From positions 1,767 to 12,843 of the forward strand of contig BQKZ01013287.1 in the NCBI GenBank assembly GCA_036244855.1: a DNA stretch of 11,077 nucleotides. The letters run 5' to 3'. Both the position numbers and the translations under genes were made by a program. Under the pieces are notes generated by a model. That model was not told the DNA's origin and searched no databases. It saw nothing but the letters and a program-made list of their open reading frames with translations. The stretch comes from Temnopleurus reevesii. Taxonomy: Eukaryota > Echinodermata > Echinoidea > Temnopleuroida > Temnopleuridae. Below, piece after piece: positions 1-7,669 of the stretch; the stretch's first letter is position 1; each line of letters opens with the position of its first letter.

Positions 1-38
1 CTGTCTCTTATACACATCTAGATGTGTATAAGAGACAG
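1..38. other. Tn5 mosaic-end pair (library adaptor, artefact)
   Basis: The first 19 bases, CTGTCTCTTATACACATCT, are the exact Tn5 mosaic end used in Nextera kits, and the next 19 bases are its exact reverse complement. Together they form a perfect 38-bp palindrome, which is the layout of the mate-pair junction adaptor. A natural Tn5 insertion would carry IS50 sequence next to the end, and none is present. The adaptor at the contig edge is therefore almost certainly untrimmed library sequence. Anything read across it should not be treated as genome. Confidence 0.97.
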
Positions 39-50
39 ATATTACTCTGA

Positions 51-250
51 ATAGTTAAAAAAAAAAAAAAGAATAGAGGAAGGGGACTCCCCCCCCCATC
101 CTCCCCCTCCAAAAAAAGGGGGAATGGATCCCATATACATGTATAGAAGGGAATATTTTCGGAATAAAGGGGGTGCAAACCCTCTTCCCCCTCTCGAAAA
201 AAAAAGGGGTAGGACCCCATAGTTGGAAACGCAAATTTCATCTGAAAAAT
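51..250. repeat. low-complexity G/C and A runs in two diverged units
   Basis: The stretch has an A run, a 9-base C run (89-97), A7 and G5 runs, then a second C-rich, A-rich and G-rich block. The order C-rich, A run, G run, then a segment containing CCCATA is seen near 101-135 and again near 185-221. This suggests an old duplication with an offset of about 86 bp. Two minus-strand open frames cover it, but their products are runs of Phe, Pro and Gly caused by the homopolymers, so I do not call them genes. Confidence 0.5.
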
Positions 251-539
251 ATTTAGAAACAAAAATCACCTCACTTCCAAGATTGGAATGCCCCAAATTG
301 CAATATCAGACAACTATTTCCCCTACAATGCTTGCATCACAAAAGAAAAAGCGCTGTTATTTTCATTGTGACATGTTAATAGGAAATTTACTCCTGTACC
401 TGTGAAGTACACTGTAGTGCAATGTACATGTAATTTGATATCTGCTCTGCAATGTTGTATGACCAAGGACCAATGTGATGTTACTGTATATTCATGCCCC
501 ATTACTGGACTACAGTGTATGTGAATTCCAAAAGAAATA
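251..539. other. unassigned non-coding stretch
   Basis: I see no gene, RNA or clear repeat here. It has one TACATGTA palindrome (425-432) and ordinary AT-rich sequence. A 60-codon plus-strand frame starting at 223 runs into it from the low-complexity block. It has no recognisable motif and I regard it as chance. Confidence 0.5.
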
Positions 540-890
540 CATACCTGCCAACTGTCCAGATAATATCTTGAATGTCCAGATTTTCAACTTTAAAAGGGTC
601 CAAAAATCTGGACATTCAGATTTCTGACATTTCTCATAAACGAAATAAATAATGAGAAAAAAGTTGAACATCAGAATCATCACCTCAAGGCAGTGAGCTA
701 TGTATACTGCAAAGTATTTTGAAAGCCTTCAATACTTCATATCCATAAAGCATTAAAATTGTGTTTCTTTGCCCCCCCCCTCAAATTAAAAAATTCTCAG
801 TCGCTGCCCCATGAACCCCTTTCAGGTGGCGTTGCCCCTGGACCCCGTTTATGTGTCCTGATTTTCAAAATCCAAATGTTCGCAGGTATG
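540..890. mobile_element. 351-bp element with short inverted ends (MITE-like)
   Basis: The left end is CATACCTGCCAAC (540-552). The right end, read on the other strand, is CATACCTGCGAAC (878-890), 12 of 13 bases identical. Just inside the left end lies an imperfect fold with GTCCAGATTTTC near 576-587 and AAAATCTGGAC near 604-614. The right half holds a 9-base C run (772-780) and a GC-rich stretch near 800-847 that stands out from the AT-rich surroundings. There is no open frame for a transposase, so if it is a DNA element it is non-autonomous. I did not find a convincing target-site duplication. It could instead be two unrelated repeats whose ends match by common origin. Confidence 0.5.
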
Positions 891-1144
891 GAACTAAATG
901 TACATTCACCAGTCACAAATGCCGTGTAAGACCTGTGCACACTGGGGATTAATTTATTTATTTGTCTGGCACATAAGCCAGTGTAGTGCATGATAGACCA
1001 ATGCCATATATATGGAATAATTTTTCATTGAATGCTGCATAGAAAGGCCAGCCTTTCACGATCTAAAAATGTACATGTATGCCAACGTTATTTGCAACAC
1101 CTTTGAAAATTGGGCTTCTCTAAAATCCGGTCACGTCCAAATGG

Positions 1145-1728
1145 TTATAGGGGAACTTCACCCAGACATTGATATGCTCTCAGTGGATAAAATGCAATGA
1201 TCAAGTTCTGTGAAAATTTGAGCAAAATCTGACCATCCATTCAAAAGTTATGAATGTTTAAAGTTTTGATTTCTACCTCTCATGGACTCATTAAATTGGA
1301 CAGGCACAAAATGGCTACCAACATAGAGAACTCTCCATTCACAAAATTTCACATTTCGATCCTATTAAAGAAAAATAAAAGACGGATCGACGAGATTAAT
1401 CCCAAAATGCATGCAGATTCAATATGTCCATGTTTATACTTGAACAAAAAAGTGAGATTTTGTCTACTTTTCTACAAAAAAAATAATAAAATGTAAAGTT
1501 CTGTGGACAAAGTGAACTTTGGAGAGTTCTCCATGTTGGCAGCCATTTTTTGTGCCTAGAGGTTGCCAACTCAAGGATCCCATGAGGAGTGTAAATCAAA
1601 ACTTTGAAAATCAATAACCTTTGAACAGATCGTCTGATTTTGTGCAAACTTTCATAGTCTTTTCATTGTATTTTTCTTCATCCATTGGCAGAACCTAACA
1701 AGCTGCCGAGGGTTAATTCCCCTAATAA
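1145..1728. mobile_element. long fold-back element, about 200-bp inverted arms
   Basis: The left arm (about 1145-1355) and the right arm (about 1444-1728) are reverse complements with scattered mismatches and small gaps. The outer tips pair TTATAGGGGAACTTCACCC (1145-1163) with GGGTTAATTCCCCTAATAA (1710-1728). The inner parts share CAAAATGGCT and GAGAACTCTCC. The loop of roughly 90 bp has no clear similarity to anything else in the window. Two short open frames of about 80 codons, one on each strand, lie in the arms and loop. They are by-products of the repeat and show no domain. Related solo pieces occur at 6215-6275 and 7670-7765, which supports a dispersed family. No transposase is present. 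Confidence 0.8.
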
Positions 1729-2230
1729 GTATCCATTAAGCTAGATATGGAAAAAAAACCCTGATATTTTATTGTTGTGTTGATGATCAGTTTTGTACAT
1801 AGTACCTAAATCATATCATGAAATCATGTCTGCTTTGAACATAGTGCTGATTTTTCGCCAAACATGTAAACTGGAAAGGTCTGATATGGGAAATATAAGG
1901 GCAGAAATCTGACGTGACCGAATGTACAATTCACCGGTTTGCGCGCACTGACACGCCCGTCCCATTTTGGATATGAGTTCTATACAAAAGCTGCGCGTAT
2001 AAAGCATTTTGTACATTTTGTAGCAAACAGATTGTTTTCGTGCATTTGTTTATTAATACCTTGATTGCTCCTTTTATGTATTAAACATTATTGCATTCTA
2101 CAGTCATTCAGTTTTGTTGTATAGCCTCTTAGCTGCCCATACATATCAAATTTGTCATACTAGGCAATATGACCCGTTGTTGTGACAGAAGGGGAGGGGG
2201 TTATGAGTAATTGAGAACTTGCTTATAAAA
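1729..2230. other. unassigned non-coding stretch
   Basis: I find no supported gene. Bases 1940-1995 contain a more GC-rich patch with GCGCGC-type words (GTTTGCGCGCACTGACACGC) inside AT-rich DNA, perhaps a fragment of another repeat. A 66-codon minus-strand frame (1816-2016) has no recognisable motif. Between 2090 and 2230 I looked for a Helitron 3' end downstream of the helicase remnant and found nothing convincing. Confidence 0.45.
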
Positions 2231-2531
2231 TCAGTTGAGGATTTCTTGGTAGACATCATTGTCAATGTACGTGCCTTGTTTGTCAGGAAATTGTCCATTT
2301 AATGTGAGAATTTTGATATTCCGTTTGTTCTGTACTCTGCTCATAGCCACGTATAGCTGTCCATGAGAGAAGAAGTCTTTGGTAATAAAGGTAGATTCCT
2401 GTACGCGAAAGAGTCTGTCCTTGTGATTTACTTGCCATCATGGCAAAGCACATCTCGATGGGAAACTGGCGATGTTCCATTTGGAATGGGAAAATATTGT
2501 CTGATGCAAATTCTAAACAGTGATCTTTGAC
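2231..2531 (-). pseudogene. C-terminal remnant of a PIF1-like helicase, Helitron type
   Basis: Read on the minus strand, this encodes the end of a superfamily 1B (PIF1/RRM3) DNA helicase of the kind fused to the Rep domain in Helitron transposons. Two conserved blocks are visible: KSQGQTL at 2409-2429 (the motif V region, preceded by RQFPIEMCFAM) and FSHGQLYVAMSRV at 2333-2371 (motif VI). They lie in different frames, so a one-base insertion or two-base loss has occurred between 2377 and 2388. After the shift the frame runs to TGA at 2231-2233, a natural-looking C terminus. Upstream, the frame meets a stop at 2532-2534, where another repeat begins. The ATPase motifs, the rest of the helicase and the Rep domain are absent. 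This is a dead fragment. A host PIF1 gene is less likely because the FSHGQLYVAMSRV and RQFPI spelling is typical of the transposon branch. Confidence 0.88.
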
Positions 2532-2775
2532 TTAATAAGCACTTTATAATAAGCGACCTCAACAAATTTCATCCAAATCGGTCTAGGGAGTCCGGAGATA
2601 TGAAAAATTGACCTTTGACCCCAGTGACCTTGACCTTTCCCAAACCAAAGGGCAATTCTGGGGCTACATACATTGTACACCCACCAAGTTTGGTCAAGAT
2701 CCGTCAAAGGACCTCGGAGGAGTAGGGGAACAAACACACAAACAGACAGACAGACAAACCTTTAATATTATAGTA
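2530..2775 (+). repeat. TGACCT-rich interspersed repeat with CAGA tail
   Basis: The segment reads as a known style of marine-invertebrate repeat: CAAATTTCATCCAAATCGGTC, a cluster of TGACCT words, CCAAGTTTGGTCAAGATCCG, then an ACAAACAGACAGACAGACAAAC run (near 2738-2759) and an AT-rich end. I infer the 3' part of a SINE or non-LTR element because of the ordered 3' simple repeat, but I cannot name the family. It directly abuts the broken helicase frame, so it probably inserted into, or truncated, that Helitron piece. A 74-codon minus-strand frame inside it is a shadow of the repeat. Confidence 0.7.
2609..2636 (-). promoter_or_regulatory. cluster of nuclear-receptor-like half-sites (DR1 plus DR0)
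   Basis: On the plus strand the bases are TGACCT-T-TGACCC (2609-2621) followed, after three bases, by TGACCT-TGACCT (2625-2636). On the minus strand the first pair is GGGTCA-A-AGGTCA, a direct repeat with one-base spacing, the class bound by RXR, HNF4 and COUP-TF receptors. The second includes TCAAGGTCA, the extended half-site of the ERR/NR5A type. Sequence match is clear. Any activity is inference, since these words are part of a dispersed repeat. Confidence 0.45.
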
Positions 2776-3192
2776 TGATGATGATTTTCATTTTCTCAGT
2801 CAATATCTACTTTAAAGATTACTTTTGGTCTCTCAAAAGCTCTTTTCTGCTAAGTACTGGTTTAACAACAGGCAAAGTGTGGTCGTGGGAACAGACTCTC
2901 TATAAAGACAGGGTCATTGGAATCGGTGCAGCCAGCACATGTCTGCAACGTGACACTAGTCTTCCTCACAAACTACAGTACTTTAATTTGTTTACCTCTT
3001 GCGTATGTATGCATAGCAAACATCACTGTGAGTAGGTGGGACAACAGATTTTGGACAAAATATTAACTTCTTAATTCAGGCATTCACAATACACGGAATA
3101 ACTTTACTTTTCACATTTGATCGGCAGTTTTAGATATTGAGGAAACGTTTTCAATTATTTACTGAACTTCAACCCTCCATGTACATATATGT
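2776..3192. other. unassigned non-coding stretch
   Basis: An 86-codon plus-strand frame (2775-3035) and a short minus-strand frame over about 2880-2975 look superficially protein-like, but neither has a motif I recognise and neither extends further. I see no convincing splice-site arrangement, RNA gene or repeat. I leave it unassigned. Confidence 0.45.
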
Positions 3193-3945
3193 GAATTTTA
3201 TTTTGTGTGTATAGATCTTTATGTAGCTGTTGTGAATGCTTGAAAGAAGTTATTTAGTTTGTCCAAAAGCCCTTGTCCCTTCGCTCAACACACATGAAAT
3301 AAATTATTCATTGTGTGATGCCTGTTGACATATTTCATAAGAATTTAAGAGGGAGGGAATTTTCTTTTACAGTGTGTATATACATACAAGGAGCTCATTG
3401 TTAAAGCTTGAAAGAAGTTGTACTTTGTCCAAAAGCTCTTGTCCCGTAGCTCAATACACACAAAAGAAAGTACCCTCACTATTCATTGTGCGAGCCTGTT
3501 TGACATATTTCAGAAAAATAAGAGGGAGGGAATTTTCTTTTGTGTGTATCTATATGTAGCTATTGTGAATGCTTGAAAAAAGTTGTTTACTTTGTCCACC
3601 AAGCCCTTGTCCCTTAATAGCTCAATACACACATAAGAAAGTACCCTCACTATTCTTTGTGCGACACCTGTTTGACATATTTCAGAAAAATAAGAGGGAG
3701 GGAATTTTCTTTTGTGTGTACTACATGTAGCCCTTGTTAAAGCTTGAAAGAAGTTGTACTTTGTCCAAAAGCTCTTGTCCCTTAGCTCAATACACACTAA
3801 AGAAATTACCCTCACTATTCATTGTGCGACACCTGTGTGACATATTTCAGAAAAATAAGAGGGAGGGAATGTTCTTTTGTGTGTATCTACATATAGCTAT
3901 TGTTAATACTTGAAAGAATTTTTTTACTTTGTCAAAAAGCCTGTC
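3193..3945 (+). repeat. satellite-like tandem array, about 4.5 monomers of 164-173 bp
   Basis: Using the word GAAT at the end of AGAGGGAGGGAAT as a register, monomers start at 3193, 3357, 3530, 3702 and 3867, giving periods of 164, 173, 172 and 165 bp. The fifth is incomplete and fades near 3945. Shared words include TTTGTGTGTAT, CTTGAAAGAAGTT, TTTGTCCAAAAGC, CTCAATACACAC and TTGACATATTTCAGAAAAA. Odd and even monomers differ in a consistent way (see findings). Open frames on both strands across the array (up to 101 codons on the minus strand) repeat with the monomers and are not genes. The array could be part of a longer satellite or a local expansion. Confidence 0.93.
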
Positions 3946-4257
3946 TTTTCTGCTCACAGTGCATTGAACTAGCAAATGTACTAAGTACTCACAAGTTCGT
4001 AAATATTTATCCTTTACTTTAATACTCACTTTACTTTACTTCAACGATGCTTGTAGGACAGACGCCTGTTCATCGATCCGTGGAGATTATGTACATGTAT
4101 GTAGATGTGTGCGTTCCATTAGTTTCCTTCGGGATGGTGTAATAGTGGGAATATTTATGGATTTGTGTTTGATTGATATCTTGGGGAGAAAAGTCAGGAT
4201 TATTTGCTGTAGTTTGACGCGTAAACAGATATCAATCTTTTCTTTTTCCTACACACA
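3946..4257. other. unassigned AT-rich stretch
   Basis: I see no gene. A short CTTTACTTTA-type run occurs near 4012-4040 and a TACATGTA palindrome at 4092-4099. The plus-strand frame 4109-4360 crosses into the inverted-repeat element that follows, so it is chance. Confidence 0.45.
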
Positions 4258-4433
4258 GGGGGTGTTGCTCAAAATCAACTGCAAATCAACTGCAACTTTG
4301 CAAATTGTAACGCGCATTTTCATTTGCGCGTGGTGTGCGCATTTAACAAGATGCACATGAAACAATGATTTTGATTGGCGCGTACGGATCAACTGCAACT
4401 TACGATCAATTGCAACCTTTGAGCAACACCCCC
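4258..4433. mobile_element. 176-bp MITE-like element with 16-bp perfect inverted ends
   Basis: GGGGGTGTTGCTCAAA (4258-4273) is matched exactly by its reverse complement at 4418-4433. Inside the ends, the word ATCAACTGCAA occurs at 4274-4284, 4285-4295 and 4388-4398, with a one-base variant at 4405-4415. All four point the same way although the ends are inverted. The core is enriched in GCGC (AACGCGCATTTTC, TTTGCGCGTG, TGCGCATTT, GGCGCGTAC), unlike the flanks. There is no coding capacity. No clear flanking duplication was seen, so I do not assign a transposase superfamily. Confidence 0.82.
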
Positions 4434-4592
4434 ATAGTGCAGAGATGTAGTTCCGGAATACTGTAAAAGCAGAAATTTTCGCTGGGGTTTTATTTTCACA
4501 AAATTTTCAATCAATAGAATGCTGTTAGACTTGTGTAGAGTAATCTTTCAAATCTTGAACATGGTGCAACAACAATTTTTGTGTCACCTTGA

Positions 4593-4937
4593 GAGTGTCG
4601 TGGTGTAGTGGTTCGGACTCTCGCCTCTTAACTAGAGGGTCATTGTTCGAATCTCACCCAGGGCGTTAAACTTCCTTCAGCAAGAAATTTACCCGCACTT
4701 TGTTGCACTCGACCCAGGTGTGATTGGGGACCGGTTGGATGTGACCAAATGGTCAATTTAGCATTGAGTGCCTTAACTCCTTAGGGAGTGGAAAATGTGC
4801 ATACATCGTATGCATGCATGTCAGAATCCTATAAACCGGGGTAATAATAGCTCTATGTTATTGCAGGGCCTGCTGGGAGACCAGTTCGAAGAACTGAAGC
4901 GGCTACCCTGGGTAAATAAGACGCATTATTATTATTA
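4593..4937 (+). mobile_element. tRNA-derived SINE, near full length (copy 1)
   Basis: The head carries internal RNA polymerase III promoter boxes: an A box TGGTGTAGTGG (4601-4611) and, 32 bases on, a B box TGTTCGAATCT (4644-4654), two mismatches from GGTTCGANTCC. The body has TTCAGCAAGAAATTTACCCG and TGTTGCACTCGACCCAGGTG, both shared with the copies at 8362-8571 and 9821-10098. A 3' region containing the hairpin CAGTTC-GAA-GAACTG (4882-4896) follows. The element ends in an ATT repeat (4925-4936), the kind of short tail used for target-primed insertion. It encodes no protein and would be moved by a LINE. It is not a functional tRNA, because the sequence after the B box does not close a cloverleaf. 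Confidence 0.88.
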
Positions 4938-5140
4938 CTTGCCAGAAGAAAAGTATCTCTTGCCCAAAAATTGATAGCCGATGCCACTTTGCATATAAAG
5001 TGGAACACTTCATGTAATTTAATCAGTTACTTGCCCTACCAGGCAAGCACTTGACAATTTCATATACTTGCCCAAATTAAACAGCTAAATTTTGTTGCCC
5101 TGGGCATGCGGGCAAGTGGGTTTGTACATTTGTACCTGTT
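4938..5140. repeat. ACTTGCCC-rich repeat, copy 1
   Basis: ACTTGCC or CTTGCCC words and their complement GGCAAG recur at intervals through this stretch. Bases about 5023-5130 align with 7768-7878: both contain GTTACTT, then TACTTGCCCA, then TTGTTGCCCTGGGCAT or TATGTTGCCCTGGGCATTC, then GCAAGTGG and TTTGTA. This shows a dispersed family. It has no coding capacity that I can see and I do not recognise the family. Confidence 0.65.
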
Positions 5141-5194
5141 GAAGATAACAACTTGAGGGATAATGTGTGAAAAGCTCTGGAATTTGATGAATTT

Positions 5195-5212
5195 GCAAAA
5201 ATCGATTTTTGC
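5195..5212. repeat. 18-bp perfect palindrome
   Basis: GCAAAAATCGATTTTTGC is its own reverse complement. It lies just inside the GCTTTTACAG end at 5226-5235, so it is probably part of that repeat. A protein-binding site is possible but nothing shows it. Confidence 0.75.
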
Positions 5213-5277
5213 TACCAAATTATTGGCTTTTACAGGGGTGTATTTTCATATGAATACAAGGCTTTCATGACAAGTAA

Positions 5278-5826
5278 ATGGCTAAGATATGGTTATTAGT
5301 TGTCATGTTTTTTCTCACTCAGCTGTTGCTTTATTCAGATTATAAGTCTGATCTCATGCATATTCTAGAATGGTTGGCAGCTCTGGGAAAGCTAAGCTTG
5401 CTTTGTTGTGTGATTCAAAAGCAAAGACTAACATCGAGAATCAAAATAAAATTTAGCTGATTCAGCGAGTGCAATGTTCATCATCCCAAACATTTGGCCA
5501 GAAGAGAAATCACCCTCAGGGAAGTTCATAAGTCGAGTATAGTTCAAGATACAAGTGATTCAACGCTGATAATTCATATGCGACTGGCTGGTGGCCACTG
5601 ATGAATTACCGCAATGCATCATGCATGGATGAACCTCTGCGGGGAGCTTTGGTAAATACAGCATGGTTGCTCCGCTGGCCCAAAGCGACATGCTTTATGA
5701 GCACTATTTCACTCTTTTTTAGATATGAAGTATTCATTTTATTCTGTCATACTTTCAGATATTCTTAATCTTAGTTTGAAAGATACACTTGCAGTACATC
5801 AGTGCCAGTCGGATTTTTATAGCTGA
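5278..5826. other. unassigned; weak coding-like frames
   Basis: Frame 1 of the plus strand is open from 5278 to a TGA at 5458-5460 and again to 5598. It is then closed by a double TGA at 5599-5604. The second part includes REITLREVHKSS and is not low complexity. A neighbouring frame is open from about 5600 to 5760. I recognise no domain in any of them. This may be a decayed coding region that continues into the next entry in the same frame, or it may be chance. Confidence 0.25.
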
Positions 5827-6214
5827 ATTATCAGTGTTAAATCACATCTTGGAATATACTGGATCAGTGAACTTCAGGTGATTCCTGTTTTAGCAAAATG
5901 TTTGGAATATATGAACGTTGCACCTGCTGAATCAGCTAAATTTTATTTCGATTCTCAAGAATGTTATTTCTTGCCTTTGAATATAAACACAACCAAACTT
6001 CCAAGCATAATATCCCAGAGATACCAATCATTCCAGGATATGCATGAGGTCGGACTTAAAATGTGAATTAAACAGCTGAACAAAAGTGAGAGCAAACTTG
6101 TAATCCAGTTTTGTGATAATATGGCATTTAAAAGATGCCTTCAAGCACTTTATCTCATGGCTGTTGAACATAAAGCACAATCGAAAGAACTACATTATGA
6201 AAATATGTTCCTCA
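5827..6214 (+). pseudogene. possible decayed coding segment, unknown family
   Basis: One frame stays open for about 130 codons apart from a single TGA at 6064-6066. At this base composition I estimate roughly nine stops by chance. The translation has a mixed, protein-like composition, for example LPLNINTTKLPS before the stop and QLNKSESKLVIQF, FKRCLQALYLMAVEH and KAQSKELHYENMF after it. I do not recognise the protein. The first methionines would be at about 5911 and, after the stop, at 6121. An AG at 5876-5877 could be a splice acceptor, but it lacks a good pyrimidine tract. The frame ends where a copy of the fold-back repeat begins at 6215, so any original continuation is lost. It may be an exon remnant, an old retrocopy, or a chance open frame. 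Confidence 0.3.
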
Positions 6215-6275
6215 TTATTAGGGAACTTCCCCCAGACATTGACGTGCTGTCAGGCAATGCATCGATCATGAACAA
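6215..6275 (+). repeat. solo end of the fold-back family
   Basis: TTATTAGGGAACTTCCCCC at the start, then CAGACATTGACGTGCTGTCA and ATCGATCATGAACAA, match the outer left arm of the element at 1145-1728 (ACTTCACCCAGACATTGATA and following). Only one end is present. It cuts off the open frame to its left. Confidence 0.75.
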
Positions 6276-6796
6276 GAGATTTATCTGCCTACTAGTAATC
6301 AACATCATGTCAGATACACTTGTTTCTGGTTGATTTTCTGTACATGTACATACAGAAAGTGATGTTCAGATTGTATTTTTTACCACAGATTTCCGTTAAT
6401 CTTCAGTATAGTACTGGTCAGTCAAATGTAGTTCTAATCGAATAAAATTAATGTTGAAATTAGATTATTACAATCTGGAATTGAAATTGGGGATTTCCTT
6501 TCAGATTTTCTTTTTATACGTCCAATATCTTTTGCTGCATGTTGATCTATTTTAAGAGGGGGAGGGGAATTAGAGTTATAGCCAATTTGAGCATCAATGA
6601 ATGATCAATTTTGATCTTGCAAAAGACATCACTTGCTCGGTTATCAAATACGGAAGATTAGCAAGTTCATCTCATGAACATGTATTGACAATTTTCAGAC
6701 ATTTATAGTGTATGGAAAAAAAGCAAAGCTAGGAAAATCGGCTTTCATATTGATATTCCCTTTAGCCTTGAAATGAGACTACCGATATCACTAATT
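6276..6796. other. unassigned AT-rich stretch
   Basis: It contains TGTACATGTACATAC near 6340, a short purine run near 6556-6570, and otherwise plain AT-rich DNA. I see no gene, RNA or clear repeat. Confidence 0.5.
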
Positions 6797-6956
6797 CTCA
6801 TGAATATTCCTGGGATGTCTTCTATGACAGAGATTATCAGATCTAGGGAGAATTTCATTTGCACATCTCTCCATCAATTTTGCACATTTAACCAATCAGA
6901 TTCAGCTATTTCAGTAGCTTTTCACATTAATCCCTGGAGGATATCCTCATGAAATC
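6797..6956. repeat. possible inverted-end element with a 12-bp palindrome
   Basis: CTCATGAATATTCCTGGGA near the left and, on the other strand, TCATGAGGATATCCTCCAGGGA near the right are loosely alike. GAGGATATCCTC (6938-6949) is a perfect palindrome. The interior includes AACCAATCAG, a CCAAT-type word. The end match is weak and gapped, so this is a tentative call. Confidence 0.3.
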
Positions 6957-7165
6957 AACCTACAAATAATTCAATGTCGCCTTGAGGTGATCAATCACTA
7001 TTTGTTTTTCAGTGAAACACTTCCATTTTGTAGTTTCCAATTTCTTCTGTCAAATTCTAGAAATTAGCTGGGGGTTCGCTGAGCTCTACTTTTCGTTCGT
7101 ATTTGCCGATTTTACATCTAACATGTTTACAATCAGCAGTTGTAATCTGAGCGGAAACTAATTTT

Positions 7166-7203
7166 ATCCTATTTTTCTGAGATTTCATCCTATTTTTCTG
7201 AGA
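7166..7203 (+). repeat. two-copy 21-bp direct repeat
   Basis: ATCCTATTTTTCTGAGA occurs at 7166-7182 and again at 7187-7203. It looks like a simple local duplication in AT-rich DNA. Confidence 0.8.
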
Positions 7204-7669
7204 CTTCTCCCTCCAGTTGAATTTGACATTTTCTCAAATTTGTTGTGATTTTTTATTTCGTCTAGTACATGTTGGCATACTTTATATTGCGGAATTTGTC
7301 TGTACATTGTGGAATTTATCTTTCTTGCACTTTTCTTGTGGAATTGTTTTTTGGGCATTTTCTCCCAAATTTTCTCATTGTTTGTGACATACAATGTACA
7401 TACTGTGATTAATACAGTGGAGATTCTTTAATATGCACCCCTGTAATCTAGTCACGGAATTTGTTTCTCAAAGAATATATTGTTGTGTTTGATTCCGAAA
7501 GTTCCAGATGACATGTTTCCATCGAATTTTTGTTGATATTGAATGCGTGCGTGATCAAATTTCTCATTCATACTTCCTCGCCTGCCTCTCTTATTTTCCT
7601 TGAAGGTAAGGTTATTTAATTGCGTTTATATATATTTTTTTTAATTTCCTTTTTTTTTATTGTGTTATC
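7204..7669. other. unassigned AT-rich stretch
   Basis: The word GGAATTT recurs (near 7291, 7311, 7457) without clear spacing. A 69-codon minus-strand frame covers 7185-7394, is Lys/Asn-rich and has no motif. AAGGTAAGG near 7604 resembles a splice donor but has no convincing exon beside it. T-rich runs occur near 7630-7660. Confidence 0.45.

Larger units (their letters stand above)
4461..5235. repeat. possible split repeat: CTGTAAAAGC ends around a SINE
   Basis: CTGTAAAAGC at 4461-4470, followed by AGAAATTTTCGC, resembles the edge of a common invertebrate repeat. Its reverse complement GCTTTTACAG occurs at 5226-5235. The pair could be the two ends of one element now holding a SINE (4593-4937) and an ACTTGCCC repeat. 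The match is only 10 bp, so two separate fragments are equally possible. Confidence 0.3.

Noticed and set aside
1..38. A natural Tn5/IS50 insertion
   Set aside because: There is no transposase or IS50 inside sequence, and the two ends touch directly as in a library adaptor.
2150..2230. Helitron 3' end (hairpin followed by CTRR) downstream of the helicase
   Set aside because: On the minus strand a CTAG and a GTCATA/TATGAC fold are present, but the order is wrong: CTAG lies in the loop, not after the stem.
2513..2737. 74-codon minus-strand open frame
   Set aside because: It coincides with the TGACCT-rich repeat and shows no motif. It is a shadow of the repeat.
2880..2975. Minus-strand exon-like frame containing LQTCAGCTDSNDP
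   Set aside because: It is only about 35 codons, with no domain I recognise and no good splice sites at both ends.
3510..3815. Longest minus-strand open frame, 101 codons
   Set aside because: It lies wholly in the tandem array, and its product repeats with the monomers (similar ends recur about every 57 residues). It is a by-product of the repeat.
2738..4030. CRISPR-like array
   Set aside because: Repeats in the 3193-3945 array are contiguous monomers of about 170 bp without unique spacers, and the context is eukaryotic.
4597..4668. A functional tRNA gene
   Set aside because: Only the A and B boxes are tRNA-like. There is no closing acceptor stem, the sequence continues into a shared SINE body, and two related copies exist.
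7598..7612. Splice donor AAGGTAAGG
   Set aside because: The consensus is good, but the upstream sequence shows no convincing coding exon.
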